Positions 8,350 to 15,685 of a DNA stretch of 64,000 nucleotides are shown here, piece by piece. This DNA is from Formivibrio citricus. GTDB lineage: Bacteria > Pseudomonadota > Gammaproteobacteria > Burkholderiales > Chitinibacteraceae. Under the pieces are notes generated by a model. It saw only the letters and a list, made by a program, of their open reading frames with translations, did no database searches and was not told the DNA's origin. The stretch's first letter is position 1; the number at the start of each line of letters is the position of its first letter. The stretch spans positions 1 through 64,000 of the forward strand of contig NZ_FOVE01000012.1 in assembly GCF_900115065.1 (NCBI RefSeq), read 5' to 3'. The translations under genes were made by a program, and so were the position numbers.

Positions 8350-9321
8350 TTAGCTGCCCGCCATACCTTGAGCGTACCCCGTGCCATCGGCCTTGCGGCG
8401 CAACTCTTCCACATCTCGTTTGGGCGGCGCGCCGAAGAGGCGGGTGTACTCGCGGCTGAATTGCGACGGGCTCTCATAGCCGACCTCGAAGGCGGCGCTT
8501 GCCGCATCCAGGTCCTCGTTCAGCATCAGGCGGCGCGCTTCATTCAGCCGCAGCCATTTCTGGTACTGCAAGGGACTCATGGCGGTGAGTTGGCGGAAAT
8601 GCTGATGCAGGCTTGAGGTGCTCATCTGTACATGGGCCGCGAGATCGTCGATGCGCAGCGTGGCGGTGTAATTCATTTTCAGCCAGTCGATGGCCTTGGC
8701 GACGCGATGGCCCTGGCTACCCACCGAAGCAATTTGCCACAGGCGCGTCGCCTGATCGCTCATCAGCAGGCGATAGTGGATTTCCCGCTCGATCAGCGGG
8801 GCCAGCACGGGAATCGCGCCGGGTTCATCGAGCAAATCCAGCAGGCGCTTGATGGGATCAAGCAAGGCTGGCGTGACCGCGCCAAGGCCTATCCCGATTC
8901 CTTTGTCGTTCGAACGCTCCACGGGCAAAGGCAGCCCGCCTTGCGCGATCAATTCCGCAATGGTGCGAAGGTTGAGCTTCAGGAGCAGCCCCAGGCACGG
9001 TTTGTCCGGGCTGGCCGTGACTATTTGCGAATTGGCTGGAATATCCAACGAAGTGATCAGGAAGCGGTTGATGTTGTAGGGGTAGGCTTCCCCGCCCACC
9101 AGCATTTGTTTCTCGCCCTGGACGACGAGAACGATACTGGGCTCTACCAGGCAAATGCACGGCGGCATCGGCGTCTCGCGCCGAAAGAAAAACAGGCTCG
9201 AAATCGGCGTCGCACTATCTGTATTGCCAACAGTCCTGCGCCCGATGCTTTCAACCATGGACTCCCGCAGGGCGTTGAGCATTGCGGCATCCTGCATTCC
9301 AAGCGGTTCTTGCGTTGGCAT
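8350..9321 (-). CDS. AraC-family transcriptional regulator (YqhC-like)
   Basis: A 323-residue regulator when started at ATG 9321, which is preceded by GGAG; the open frame continues 19 codons upstream but without a ribosome site. Residues about 40-190 form the AraC_N-type effector domain. The last 100 residues hold the double HTH: first HTH around LRIDDLAAHVQMSTSSLHQHF, second around VGYESPSQFSREYTRLFG. The gene is divergent from an iron-type alcohol dehydrogenase of the YqhD group, the same arrangement as E. coli yqhC-yqhD, where YqhC activates yqhD in response to short-chain aldehydes. A parallel role here is inferred from context. Confidence 0.9.
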   Translation of the reverse strand: MPTQEPLGMQDAAMLNALRESMVESIGRRTVGNTDSATPISSLFFFRRETPMPPCICLVEPSIVLVVQGEKQMLVGGEAYPYNINRFLITSLDIPANSQIVTASPDKPCLGLLLKLNLRTIAELIAQGGLPLPVERSNDKGIGIGLGAVTPALLDPIKRLLDLLDEPGAIPVLAPLIEREIHYRLLMSDQATRLWQIASVGSQGHRVAKAIDWLKMNYTATLRIDDLAAHVQMSTSSLHQHFRQLTAMSPLQYQKWLRLNEARRLMLNEDLDAASAAFEVGYESPSQFSREYTRLFGAPPKRDVEELRRKADGTGYAQGMAGS

Positions 9322-9472
9322 GGCCAATCTCCAAACAAATCCTGCCCGAAGAATATCCGCCCACAGCGCTTGCGCCAACCAACAATCCTCAAGCTTGGAG
9401 GATCAGGCAATAAAAACGGAGGATTTGTATATCGATGGGCGGCCCATATCGCGAAAAATACACTTATCGATT

Positions 9473-9602
9473 CGGTCGGATTTTGTTTGAACTCGTCACC
9501 CCGGCGCAGGCCGGGGTCCAGTGGTTTGAGGCAACGTTGTCGCTGGATACCGGCCTGCGCCGGTATGACGGCAAAAATTCAAACATCACTGGGCCGGATC
9601 AA
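9473..9602 (+). repeat. Dispersed palindromic repeat, copy 1 (upstream of alcohol dehydrogenase gene)
   Basis: About 130 bp nearly identical to 10806-10939, in direct orientation. It contains two GC-rich palindromes: CACCCCGGCGCAGGCCGGGG and, later, ACCGGCCTGCGCCGGT, separated by a stretch that differs more between copies. This is a common class of proteobacterial extragenic palindrome. Together the two copies flank the alcohol dehydrogenase gene. The copy lies in the divergent promoter region of the regulator/dehydrogenase pair. Confidence 0.85.
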
Positions 9603-9642
9603 TAGTCGAACAATTTACTTCGCATTCACAGAGGGCAGCCCC

Positions 9643-10791
9643 ATGGAAAATTTCACCTTCTTCAACCCGACCCAAATCGAATTCGGCACCGGCAAGGAAC
9701 AATTGATCGGCCAGCATCTGGCCGGGCATGGCATCAAGAAAGTGCTGCTCTGCTATGGCAGCGAGCGCATCAAGCGCGAGGGGCTTTTCGATGTCGCCAG
9801 CAAGAGCCTGGCCGAGAAGGGCATCGAACTGGTCGAATTCGGTGGCATCGTCAGCAACCCCGTCATCTCGAAGGTGCGCGAAGGCATTGCCCTGGCGCGG
9901 GCGCAGCAGGTCGATGCCATTCTGAGCGTCGGCGGCGGCTCGGTGCTCGACAGCGTCAAGGCGATTGCCGCGGGCGTCCGTTACGACGGCGACGTGTGGG
10001 ATCTGTTTACCGGCAAGGCCCCCGTTGAATCGGCACTCCCCCTGTTCGCCATTCTGACGCTGGCCGCAACCGGCAGCGAGATGAACCCCGGGGCGGTGGT
10101 CACCAATGACGAGACCCAAGAGAAATTCTTCATCTCTGCTGCACCGCTGTTCCCCAAGGTGTCCATCGTCAACCCGGCACTGATGCAGGGCGTCACCCGC
10201 GACTATCTCGTCTATTCCGCATCGGATGTCATTGCGCATCTGATCGAAGCCTATTTCACTGCGACCGTGCACCCGAAACTGCAATCGCGCCTGGTCGAAT
10301 CGCTCATCAATACCGTCATCGAGACGACCGAAGCGCTGCTGGCCAACCCGGCCGACTACGACGCCCGCGCCCAGTTCGCCTGGGCGGCGACGCTGGCGTT
10401 GAATGGCCTGACCTATTCCGGCACGGCAGGCTCCAGCTTCCCCAATCACGCCATCGAGCACTCGCTCTCCGCGTTGTTCAATGTGCCGCACGGCGCCGGC
10501 CTCTCGGTCGTCGTTCCGGCCTGGATGAAGTGGTACCTCGACCGCAACCCGGCCCAGTTCGAGCGCTTCGCGAAAAACGTGTTCGGTGTTGAGACCGGCG
10601 AACAGGGTATTGCCGCGCTGCAGGGCTGGTACGACAAGATCGGCACGCCGACACACCTGCCGCAACTGGATATCAACGAGGCGGACCTGCCGGCCATCGT
10701 TGAGAACGTGCAGAAAAACGTGCGCATCTTTGGCATCGCCGACACCTACACACCGGAAGTGGTGACGGCCATTTTGAAGAGCGCGCTGTAA
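9643..10791 (+). CDS. Iron-type alcohol dehydrogenase / NADPH-dependent aldehyde reductase (YqhD-like)
   Basis: A 382-residue group III metal-dependent alcohol dehydrogenase. The start at ATG 9643 follows GAGGG; the frame upstream runs through the regulator's antisense strand and is not coding. The nucleotide-binding signature GGGSVLDSVK is at 97-106. Metal ligands expected from YqhD are all present: Asp195, His199, His269 and His283. The protein is alignable with E. coli YqhD from the first residues (F.PT.I.FG.G) to the end. YqhD reduces acrolein, malondialdehyde, methylglyoxal and other short aldehydes using NADPH. With the YqhC-like regulator next door, a role in aldehyde detoxification is likely. 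The gene is flanked by direct repeats. Confidence 0.92.
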   Translation: MENFTFFNPTQIEFGTGKEQLIGQHLAGHGIKKVLLCYGSERIKREGLFDVASKSLAEKGIELVEFGGIVSNPVISKVREGIALARAQQVDAILSVGGGSVLDSVKAIAAGVRYDGDVWDLFTGKAPVESALPLFAILTLAATGSEMNPGAVVTNDETQEKFFISAAPLFPKVSIVNPALMQGVTRDYLVYSASDVIAHLIEAYFTATVHPKLQSRLVESLINTVIETTEALLANPADYDARAQFAWAATLALNGLTYSGTAGSSFPNHAIEHSLSALFNVPHGAGLSVVVPAWMKWYLDRNPAQFERFAKNVFGVETGEQGIAALQGWYDKIGTPTHLPQLDINEADLPAIVENVQKNVRIFGIADTYTPEVVTAILKSAL

Positions 10792-10805
10792 CCGCTCGAC
10801 GATGG

Positions 10806-10939
10806 ATTCGGCCAGATTTTTGTTTGAACTCGTCACCCCGGCGCAGGCCGGGGGCCAGTGGTTTGAAGCAGCTTTGCTGCTGGATACCGGCCTGCGCCGG
10901 TATGACGACAAAAATTCATACTTCATTTGGCCGGATCAA
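10806..10939 (+). repeat. Dispersed palindromic repeat, copy 2 (downstream of alcohol dehydrogenase gene)
   Basis: Direct-orientation partner of 9473-9602, sharing both GC-rich palindromes and both ends (TTCGG.C.GATTTT at the left, GGCCGGATCAA at the right). The central palindrome may also act as a transcript-end hairpin for the dehydrogenase gene. Confidence 0.85.
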
Positions 10940-10968
10940 CATGCCCCACCTGACAAGGAGTAGCCCAA

Positions 10969-12054
10969 ATGCCCCACCTGCTTTCCCGCAAGAAAATCAT
11001 CCAGGGCGCCATTGTCGCCAGTGCTGCCATATTCGTCGGCGCGCAGCCCGTTCTGGCGCAGACCAACTCCACCGCAACTGGCGGTAATACCCTGCGCCTG
11101 ACCCAGGAATGGGACAAGACCTTCCCGAAAAGCAATAAGGTTGGCCATCAGAAAGTCACTTTCAAGAACCGCTACGGCATCACGCTGGCCGCCGATCTCT
11201 ACCTGCCGAAGAATCGCGGCAACCAGCGCCTGCCCGCGCTGGCGGTAAGCGGCGCTTTCGGTGCCGTGAAGGAGCAATCGTCAGGGCTGTACGCGCAAAC
11301 GATGGCGGAGCGCGGCTTTGTCACGCTTGCCTTCGATCCGTCCTATACGGGCGAGAGCGGCGGCGAGCCGCGCCATGTGGCCTCGCCCGACATCAACACC
11401 GAAGACTTCAGCGCCGCGGTGGACTTCCTCGGCCTGCATGCTTCGGTCGACCGCGAGCGTATCGGCATCATCGGCATTTGCGGCTGGGGCGGCCTGGCAC
11501 TGAATGCGGCGGCGGTGGACAAGCGCATCAAGGCTGTTGTGGCCAGTACCATGTACGACATGTCGCGCGTTATGTCCAAAGGCTACAACGACAGCGTGAC
11601 TGCCGAACAGCGCGCGCAGACGCTGGAGCAGCTGAGCCGGCAGCGTTGGCAGGATGCGGAAAATGGCGCGCCGGCGATGCTGCCCGAATTCAACGTGCTC
11701 AAGGGGGGCGAGCCACAATTCCTGGTGGACTACGCCGACTACTACAAGTCGAAGAAGCGCGGCTTCCACCCGCGCGCCATCAACTCGAACGGTTCCTGGA
11801 CGATCACCAGCGGCTTGCCGTTCATGAACGCGCCGCTGATGACCAACATCGCGGAAATCTCGCCACGCCCCATCCTGCTGATCCACGGCGAAAAAGCCCA
11901 CTCACGCTATTTCAGCGAAACCGCCTATGCGGCTGCGGCACAGCCCAAGGAACTCCTGATCATCAAGGGCGCCAACCACACCGATCTGTACGATCAAATG
12001 GACAAGATTCCGTTCGACAAGATCGCGGATTTCTTCGGCAAGAATCTGAAGTAA
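10969..12054 (+). CDS. Exported alpha/beta hydrolase with Cys nucleophile (YcjY/dienelactone-hydrolase-like)
   Basis: A 361-residue protein with a Sec-type signal peptide (K8-K9, hydrophobic core, cleavage after PVLA at about 30). The hydrolase fold runs from about residue 60 to the end. The nucleophile elbow reads GICGWGG with Cys171 where most family members have Ser, and the catalytic His is probably His337 in GANHTD. A Cys nucleophile is known in dienelactone hydrolase; YcjY-type proteins share this elbow, and no confirmed substrate is known to me. AAGGAG lies eight bases before ATG 10969. The gene follows the YqhD-like gene in the same direction and may share its regulation. A 12-base stretch including the start codon also occurs 29 bp upstream. 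Confidence 0.85.
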   Translation: MPHLLSRKKIIQGAIVASAAIFVGAQPVLAQTNSTATGGNTLRLTQEWDKTFPKSNKVGHQKVTFKNRYGITLAADLYLPKNRGNQRLPALAVSGAFGAVKEQSSGLYAQTMAERGFVTLAFDPSYTGESGGEPRHVASPDINTEDFSAAVDFLGLHASVDRERIGIIGICGWGGLALNAAAVDKRIKAVVASTMYDMSRVMSKGYNDSVTAEQRAQTLEQLSRQRWQDAENGAPAMLPEFNVLKGGEPQFLVDYADYYKSKKRGFHPRAINSNGSWTITSGLPFMNAPLMTNIAEISPRPILLIHGEKAHSRYFSETAYAAAAQPKELLIIKGANHTDLYDQMDKIPFDKIADFFGKNLK

Positions 12055-12060
12055 TGGACT

Positions 12061-12173
12061 CCTTGCTTCCCCCTTTGCAAAAGGGGGATTGAGGGGGATT
12101 TCAGCAAAGTTGATTATGCCTGTGCCGCAAAATCCCCCCAGCCCCCCTTTGTCGAAGGGGGGGCTTGTGGTTA
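12061..12173 (+). repeat. C/G-tract dispersed repeat, copy 1
   Basis: About 110 bp made of two hairpins: CCCCCTTTGCAAAAGGGGG, then, past a short linker, CCCCCCTTTGTCGAAGGGGGG. The same unit lies in opposite orientation at 27807-27908, with a nearly perfect 40-bp match at one end and a shared TGCCTGTGCCGC linker. It immediately follows the hydrolase stop and may serve as its terminator. Confidence 0.8.
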
Positions 12174-12189
12174 ACGGAAATCTTGAATC

Positions 12190-12330
12190 ATGTTCAAAAC
12201 CTGGCTTTTTCTGTTTGTCGCCATCGTCAGCGAAGTCATCGCCACCTCGGCGCTGAAATCGAGCGAAGGCTTCTCGCGCCTCTAGCCGTCAGTCCTCGTG
12301 GTGGTCGGCTATTTGATTGCCACCGCGTCC
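12190..12330 (+). pseudogene. Remnant of an SMR (QacE/EmrE-like) multidrug transporter gene
   Basis: From ATG 12190 the frame reads [19 protein letters not shown], then [12 protein letters not shown], a TAG stop at 12283-12285, then PSVLVVVGYLIA. This is the first helix and start of the second helix of a small multidrug resistance protein and strongly resembles QacE, including the essential membrane Glu (residue 15 here) and the SSEGF motif. Two lesions are visible: the stop replaces a residue after the SSEGF..L segment, and the match ends at about 12320-12335, where the antisense 3' end of the outer-membrane efflux gene begins. About two thirds of the gene is missing. The remnant suggests the RND cassette was joined here by recombination. 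Confidence 0.8.
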
Positions 12331-13769
12331 GATTTGCGGGGCTGCCAGCCGCCACCAAGCGCCCTGAAGGCGGCGACCGCTGCGCGTGCCGATTCGGTTT
12401 GTGCTTGAACCCGCGCATCGGAGGCTCGCAACAAGTTTTCGTCGGCCTGCAAGACTTCAATCATGCTGACGACCCCTTTTTGATACGCTGCAAACGAAGC
12501 GCCGCGCGCGCGGCTGAGCGAGTCCACGCCCTGAGTCAGCACAGCAGCCTGCTCTTCGCGCTTGACCAGGGCCGAGAAGGCATTTTCCACGTCCTCGGTC
12601 GCCCGGAGCACTGCCAGCCGATACGCAGCCAACATCTCGGCCTCTTGCCCCTTGGCTTGCTCGATCTGCGCGTTGATGCGGCCGAAATCGAACAGGCGCC
12701 AGCGCAGACCCAACACACCCGCAGCCTGGCTGGCGCCGCTGGTGAACAGATTGCCGCTCGATACCGATGTCGCGCTGCCGATCAGACCGCTCAAGGAGAG
12801 TTTGGGGAAGTACTCGGCGATGGCGACGCCAATACGTGCGTTCGATGCGGCCAGGCGACGCTCGGCCACGATCAGGTCGGGCCGCCGCCGGAGCAACTCA
12901 CCCGGCGACCCGGTGGCGGCGATCTTCGGTGCGACCGGGATGCTGCCTGCTTCGGTGAGTTCCGCCCGATGCGTGCCGGGCGGCGAACCGAGCATCACGT
13001 CCAGCGCGTTCATGGCTGCGTCCAGGCCCGCTTCAAGCTCGGGTACGGAGGCCCGGACCTGCGCAAGCGCGCCTTCGGCCTGCCTGACTTGAAGCTCGGC
13101 CGCCAATCCCTTGCCATGCAGAAGCTTGATGATCGAGAGCAGTTCCTGCTGCGTCTGCACCTGTTTTCGAGCCACATCGAGGCGGGCCTGCAATCCCCGG
13201 ATGCTGATATAGATGTCGGCGGTCTGTGCTGCCACGGCGAGTCGCGTCGCCGCTGCGCCGGCTTCCGAAGCCTGGTACTCGGCGAATGCGGCCTCCCGTC
13301 CGCGACGCAGGCCTCCGAACACGTCCAGCTCCCAGCTCGCGCCGGCATTGGCCTCGTAGGCATTGCCGTAGCGCTCGAACCCGGGGGCTGAATTCAGGAC
13401 TTGCCCCAACGGGGTTTCAACGGACTGGTAGGCTCTGGCAGCTTGGCCGTTGACATTGCCGGAGGGCAGCAAGGCGGCGTTGGCCGCGCCCAGTCCGGCG
13501 CGCGCTTGCGTCACGCGTGCCGATGCTTGCGCAAGATCGAGGTTCTGTGCCAACGCAAGCGTCACGAACCGCGTCAGCTGCGGATCGCCGAAACCTGTCC
13601 ACCATGCGATGAGATCTGCGCTGGCTGTGGCGTGCCGTTGATCTACAGCCGCCTGGGCCATGAATCGTTCACGCATGGGTACGTCGGGCCGGACGTAATC
13701 GGGGCCGACAGCGCAGCCTGCAGAGAGGCTGACAGCAATGAGCATGGCAAGAGTGCGTTTTGGCAGCAT
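12309..13769 (-). CDS. RND efflux outer-membrane lipoprotein (NodT/OprM family)
   Basis: A 486-residue outer-membrane factor. The N-terminal lipobox LSAGC places the lipidated Cys at residue 19, followed by the family-typical AVGPDYVRP. Two OEP repeats, each made of long helices and strands, span about 60-250 and 270-470. The conserved GGLRRGREAA segment and the R.RPDL...E..L motif near residue 295 identify the OprM/NodT type. It forms the trimeric exit duct for the MFP and RND proteins encoded on the other side of the TetR gene. The last residues after ALGGGW read into sequence shared with the truncated SMR gene, so the natural C-terminus may have been altered at the junction. It is divergent from the TetR gene. 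Confidence 0.9.
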   Translation of the reverse strand: MLPKRTLAMLIAVSLSAGCAVGPDYVRPDVPMRERFMAQAAVDQRHATASADLIAWWTGFGDPQLTRFVTLALAQNLDLAQASARVTQARAGLGAANAALLPSGNVNGQAARAYQSVETPLGQVLNSAPGFERYGNAYEANAGASWELDVFGGLRRGREAAFAEYQASEAGAAATRLAVAAQTADIYISIRGLQARLDVARKQVQTQQELLSIIKLLHGKGLAAELQVRQAEGALAQVRASVPELEAGLDAAMNALDVMLGSPPGTHRAELTEAGSIPVAPKIAATGSPGELLRRRPDLIVAERRLAASNARIGVAIAEYFPKLSLSGLIGSATSVSSGNLFTSGASQAAGVLGLRWRLFDFGRINAQIEQAKGQEAEMLAAYRLAVLRATEDVENAFSALVKREEQAAVLTQGVDSLSRARGASFAAYQKGVVSMIEVLQADENLLRASDARVQAQTESARAAVAAFRALGGGWQPRKSDAVAIK

Positions 13770-13802
13770 GGGCTAGTCCCGGAGCAGGAGAAATGAATTT
13801 AT

Positions 13803-13826
13803 GTGACTATAATACTAAACAGTCAC
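13803..13826. promoter_or_regulatory. Candidate TetR operator overlapping a -10 box (oprM/tetR intergenic)
   Basis: Inverted arms GTGACT (13803-13808) and AGTCAC (13821-13826) flank a 12-base centre that contains TATAAT (13808-13813). The same half-site occurs in the palindrome before the MFP gene at 14509-14523. Placement over a -10-like hexamer between the divergent OMF and TetR genes fits autoregulation by the TetR protein. Inference from symmetry and position. Confidence 0.55.
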
Positions 13827-13865
13827 TCATTGTCAATTCTTGAGACTGGCGGTAAGCTGGAACCC

Positions 13866-14486
13866 ATGAAAAAGACCAGTACTACTTATCCCGTTTCGGC
13901 CCGGGGCCCGGCCGACCATGAGGTGCGAGACCAGATCGTCGCCGCAGCCACCGAGCATTTCAGTCGCTACGGCTACGAGAAGACGACCGTTTCCGATCTC
14001 GCCAAGGCCATCGGCTTTTCCAAGGCCTACATCTACAAGTTCTTCGAGTCCAAGCAAGCCATCGGCGAGATGATCTGCGCGAACTGCGTGGGCCGGATCG
14101 AGACCGAGATCAGGGCGGCCATTGATCAGGCAGATCGGCCGCCCGAGAAGTTGCGACGCATGTTCAAGGCTATCGTCGAGTCGAGCCTGCAGCTGTTTTC
14201 CCAGGACCGCAAGCTTTACGAGATTGCCGCATCGGCCGCGACAGAGCGCTGGCAGGTCACGCTCGCTTATGAAGAACACATCCAGAAAATGCTGCGCGAA
14301 GTCTTGCAGGAAGGCCGCCAGACCGGCGACTTCGAGCGCAAGACGCCGCTGGACGAAACAGCGATGTCGATCTACCTCGTCATGCGCCCTTATCTGAATC
14401 CTTTGTTGTTGCAGCATAGCTTTGACTACACCGAGCAGGCGCCGGCGCTCCTGTCCAGCCTGGTGCTCCGCAGCCTGTCGCCCTGA
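13866..14486 (+). CDS. TetR-family repressor of the RND efflux cassette
   Basis: A 206-residue regulator starting at ATG 13866; the frame continues 21 codons 5' through the operator and is unlikely to be translated. The N-terminal HTH covers about residues 22-65, with VRDQIVAAATEHFSRYGYEKTTVSDLAKA split by the turn before IGFSKAYIYKFFESK, the classic TetR signature. The C-terminal half is the ligand/dimer domain. It lies between the divergent OMF gene and the co-directional MFP-RND pair, with GTGACT/AGTCAC half-sites on both sides. It probably represses all three pump genes until a toxic ligand binds. Confidence 0.9.
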   Translation: MKKTSTTYPVSARGPADHEVRDQIVAAATEHFSRYGYEKTTVSDLAKAIGFSKAYIYKFFESKQAIGEMICANCVGRIETEIRAAIDQADRPPEKLRRMFKAIVESSLQLFSQDRKLYEIAASAATERWQVTLAYEEHIQKMLREVLQEGRQTGDFERKTPLDETAMSIYLVMRPYLNPLLLQHSFDYTEQAPALLSSLVLRSLSP

Positions 14487-14508
14487 CATGAATTGGTTTT
14501 GTGACCAT

Positions 14509-14523
14509 TGACTAATTTAGTCA
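14509..14523. promoter_or_regulatory. Candidate TetR operator upstream of MFP gene
   Basis: TGACTAATTTAGTCA is a 15-bp palindrome, perfect apart from its centre, 46 bp before the MFP start. Its half-site matches that of the operator-like sequence at 13803-13826. It is probably the control site for the MFP-RND transcript. Confidence 0.55.
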
Positions 14524-14569
14524 CCAGTACCACAATGAAAGTCCTGAACATTTCGTCAAAGGGACTTTC

Positions 14570-15685
14570 ATGCTCCGGCGTCGCCTCGTTACCCCCATAG
14601 TCATTTGCGTCTTGCCGCTGGCGTTGGTTGCTTGCGGCGAAAAGGCATCCACCGATCCACGCACCGAGGCGCCTCTGGTGCGCGCCGCAATCGTCCAGGG
14701 CGCAGGCTCTGCGTCACGCACGTTCACGGGAACCGTCGCGGCCCGGGTGCAGAGCGACCTGGGGTTTCGCGTCTCCGGCAAGGTGCTGGAGCGGCTCGTG
14801 GATGCCGGGCAAACCGTCAAACGCGGCCAGCGGCTCATGCGCATCGACCCCGCCGATCTGAAGCTCGCGGCGCATGCACAGCAGGAGGCGGTCGCCGCCG
14901 CGCGAGCACGGGCACAACAGACGGCGGAGGACGAAGCCCGCTATCGCGACCTGCGTGGAACCGGCGCGATCTCGGCTTCGGCCTACGATCAGGTCAAGGC
15001 GGCGGCCGATGCGGCCAAAGCCCAGCTCAACGCAGCCGAGGCCCAAGCCGATGTGGCCCGTAATGCGAGCCGCTACACGGAGCTGGTCGCCGATGGCGAC
15101 GGCGTGGTCATGGAAACGCTGGCCGAGCCCGGCCAGGTCGTGAGCGCCGGGCAGACTGTGGTGCGCCTGGCCCACGCAGGACGGCGCGAGGCGGTGATCC
15201 AGTTGCCGGAAACGCTGCGCCCGGCCATCGGCTCGGTTGCGCAAGCCACGCTGTTCGGCAAAGAAGGCGTTGTCGTTCCGGCCAAGCTGCGGCAGCTCTC
15301 CAACTCGGCAGATCGACTTACTCGCACCTTCGAGGCGCGCTATGTGCTGGATGGGGAACAGGCCAACGCACCCTTGGGCACCACAGTCGTGATCCAGATT
15401 CCGGGTGGACATTCCCCAGGACAAGACGGTCTGCACGTACCGATTGGCGCCCTGTTCGACGCGGGCAAGGGGCCGGGGGTGTGGGTCATCACCGGTGAGC
15501 CGGCCAAGGTTTCCTGGCGTCCCGTCACTGTCCTGCGCCTCGAAGACGATGGCGCGCGCATCACCGGCCAGATCAGGCAGGGTGAACGCATCGTCGCGCT
15601 CGGCGCGCATCTGCTGCGCGAAGGCGGGCAGGTCCGGGTGGCCGATCAAGCTGCCGCCACGGCGAGCAAGGAGGTGCGTCCATGA
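14570..15685 (+). CDS. RND efflux periplasmic adaptor (MFP) lipoprotein
   Basis: A 371-residue membrane-fusion protein. Lipobox LVAC places the lipidated Cys at about residue 22. Domain order is typical: first barrel/lipoyl half (FTGTVAARVQSDLGFRVSG with the GQTVKRGQ.L segment), a short helical hairpin (about 95-165), second lipoyl half (DGVVMETLAEPGQVVSAGQ), beta-barrel and membrane-proximal domains. The gene overlaps the RND permease gene by 4 bp (ATGA at 15682-15685), implying translational coupling. It bridges the inner-membrane pump and the OMF lipoprotein. Confidence 0.92.
   Translation: MLRRRLVTPIVICVLPLALVACGEKASTDPRTEAPLVRAAIVQGAGSASRTFTGTVAARVQSDLGFRVSGKVLERLVDAGQTVKRGQRLMRIDPADLKLAAHAQQEAVAAARARAQQTAEDEARYRDLRGTGAISASAYDQVKAAADAAKAQLNAAEAQADVARNASRYTELVADGDGVVMETLAEPGQVVSAGQTVVRLAHAGRREAVIQLPETLRPAIGSVAQATLFGKEGVVVPAKLRQLSNSADRLTRTFEARYVLDGEQANAPLGTTVVIQIPGGHSPGQDGLHVPIGALFDAGKGPGVWVITGEPAKVSWRPVTVLRLEDDGARITGQIRQGERIVALGAHLLREGGQVRVADQAAATASKEVRP

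Noticed and set aside
8632-9642. A 5' extension of the alcohol dehydrogenase frame across the AraC gene
   Set aside because: The upstream part is antisense to a clear AraC regulator; ATG 9643 has a ribosome site and aligns with YqhD.
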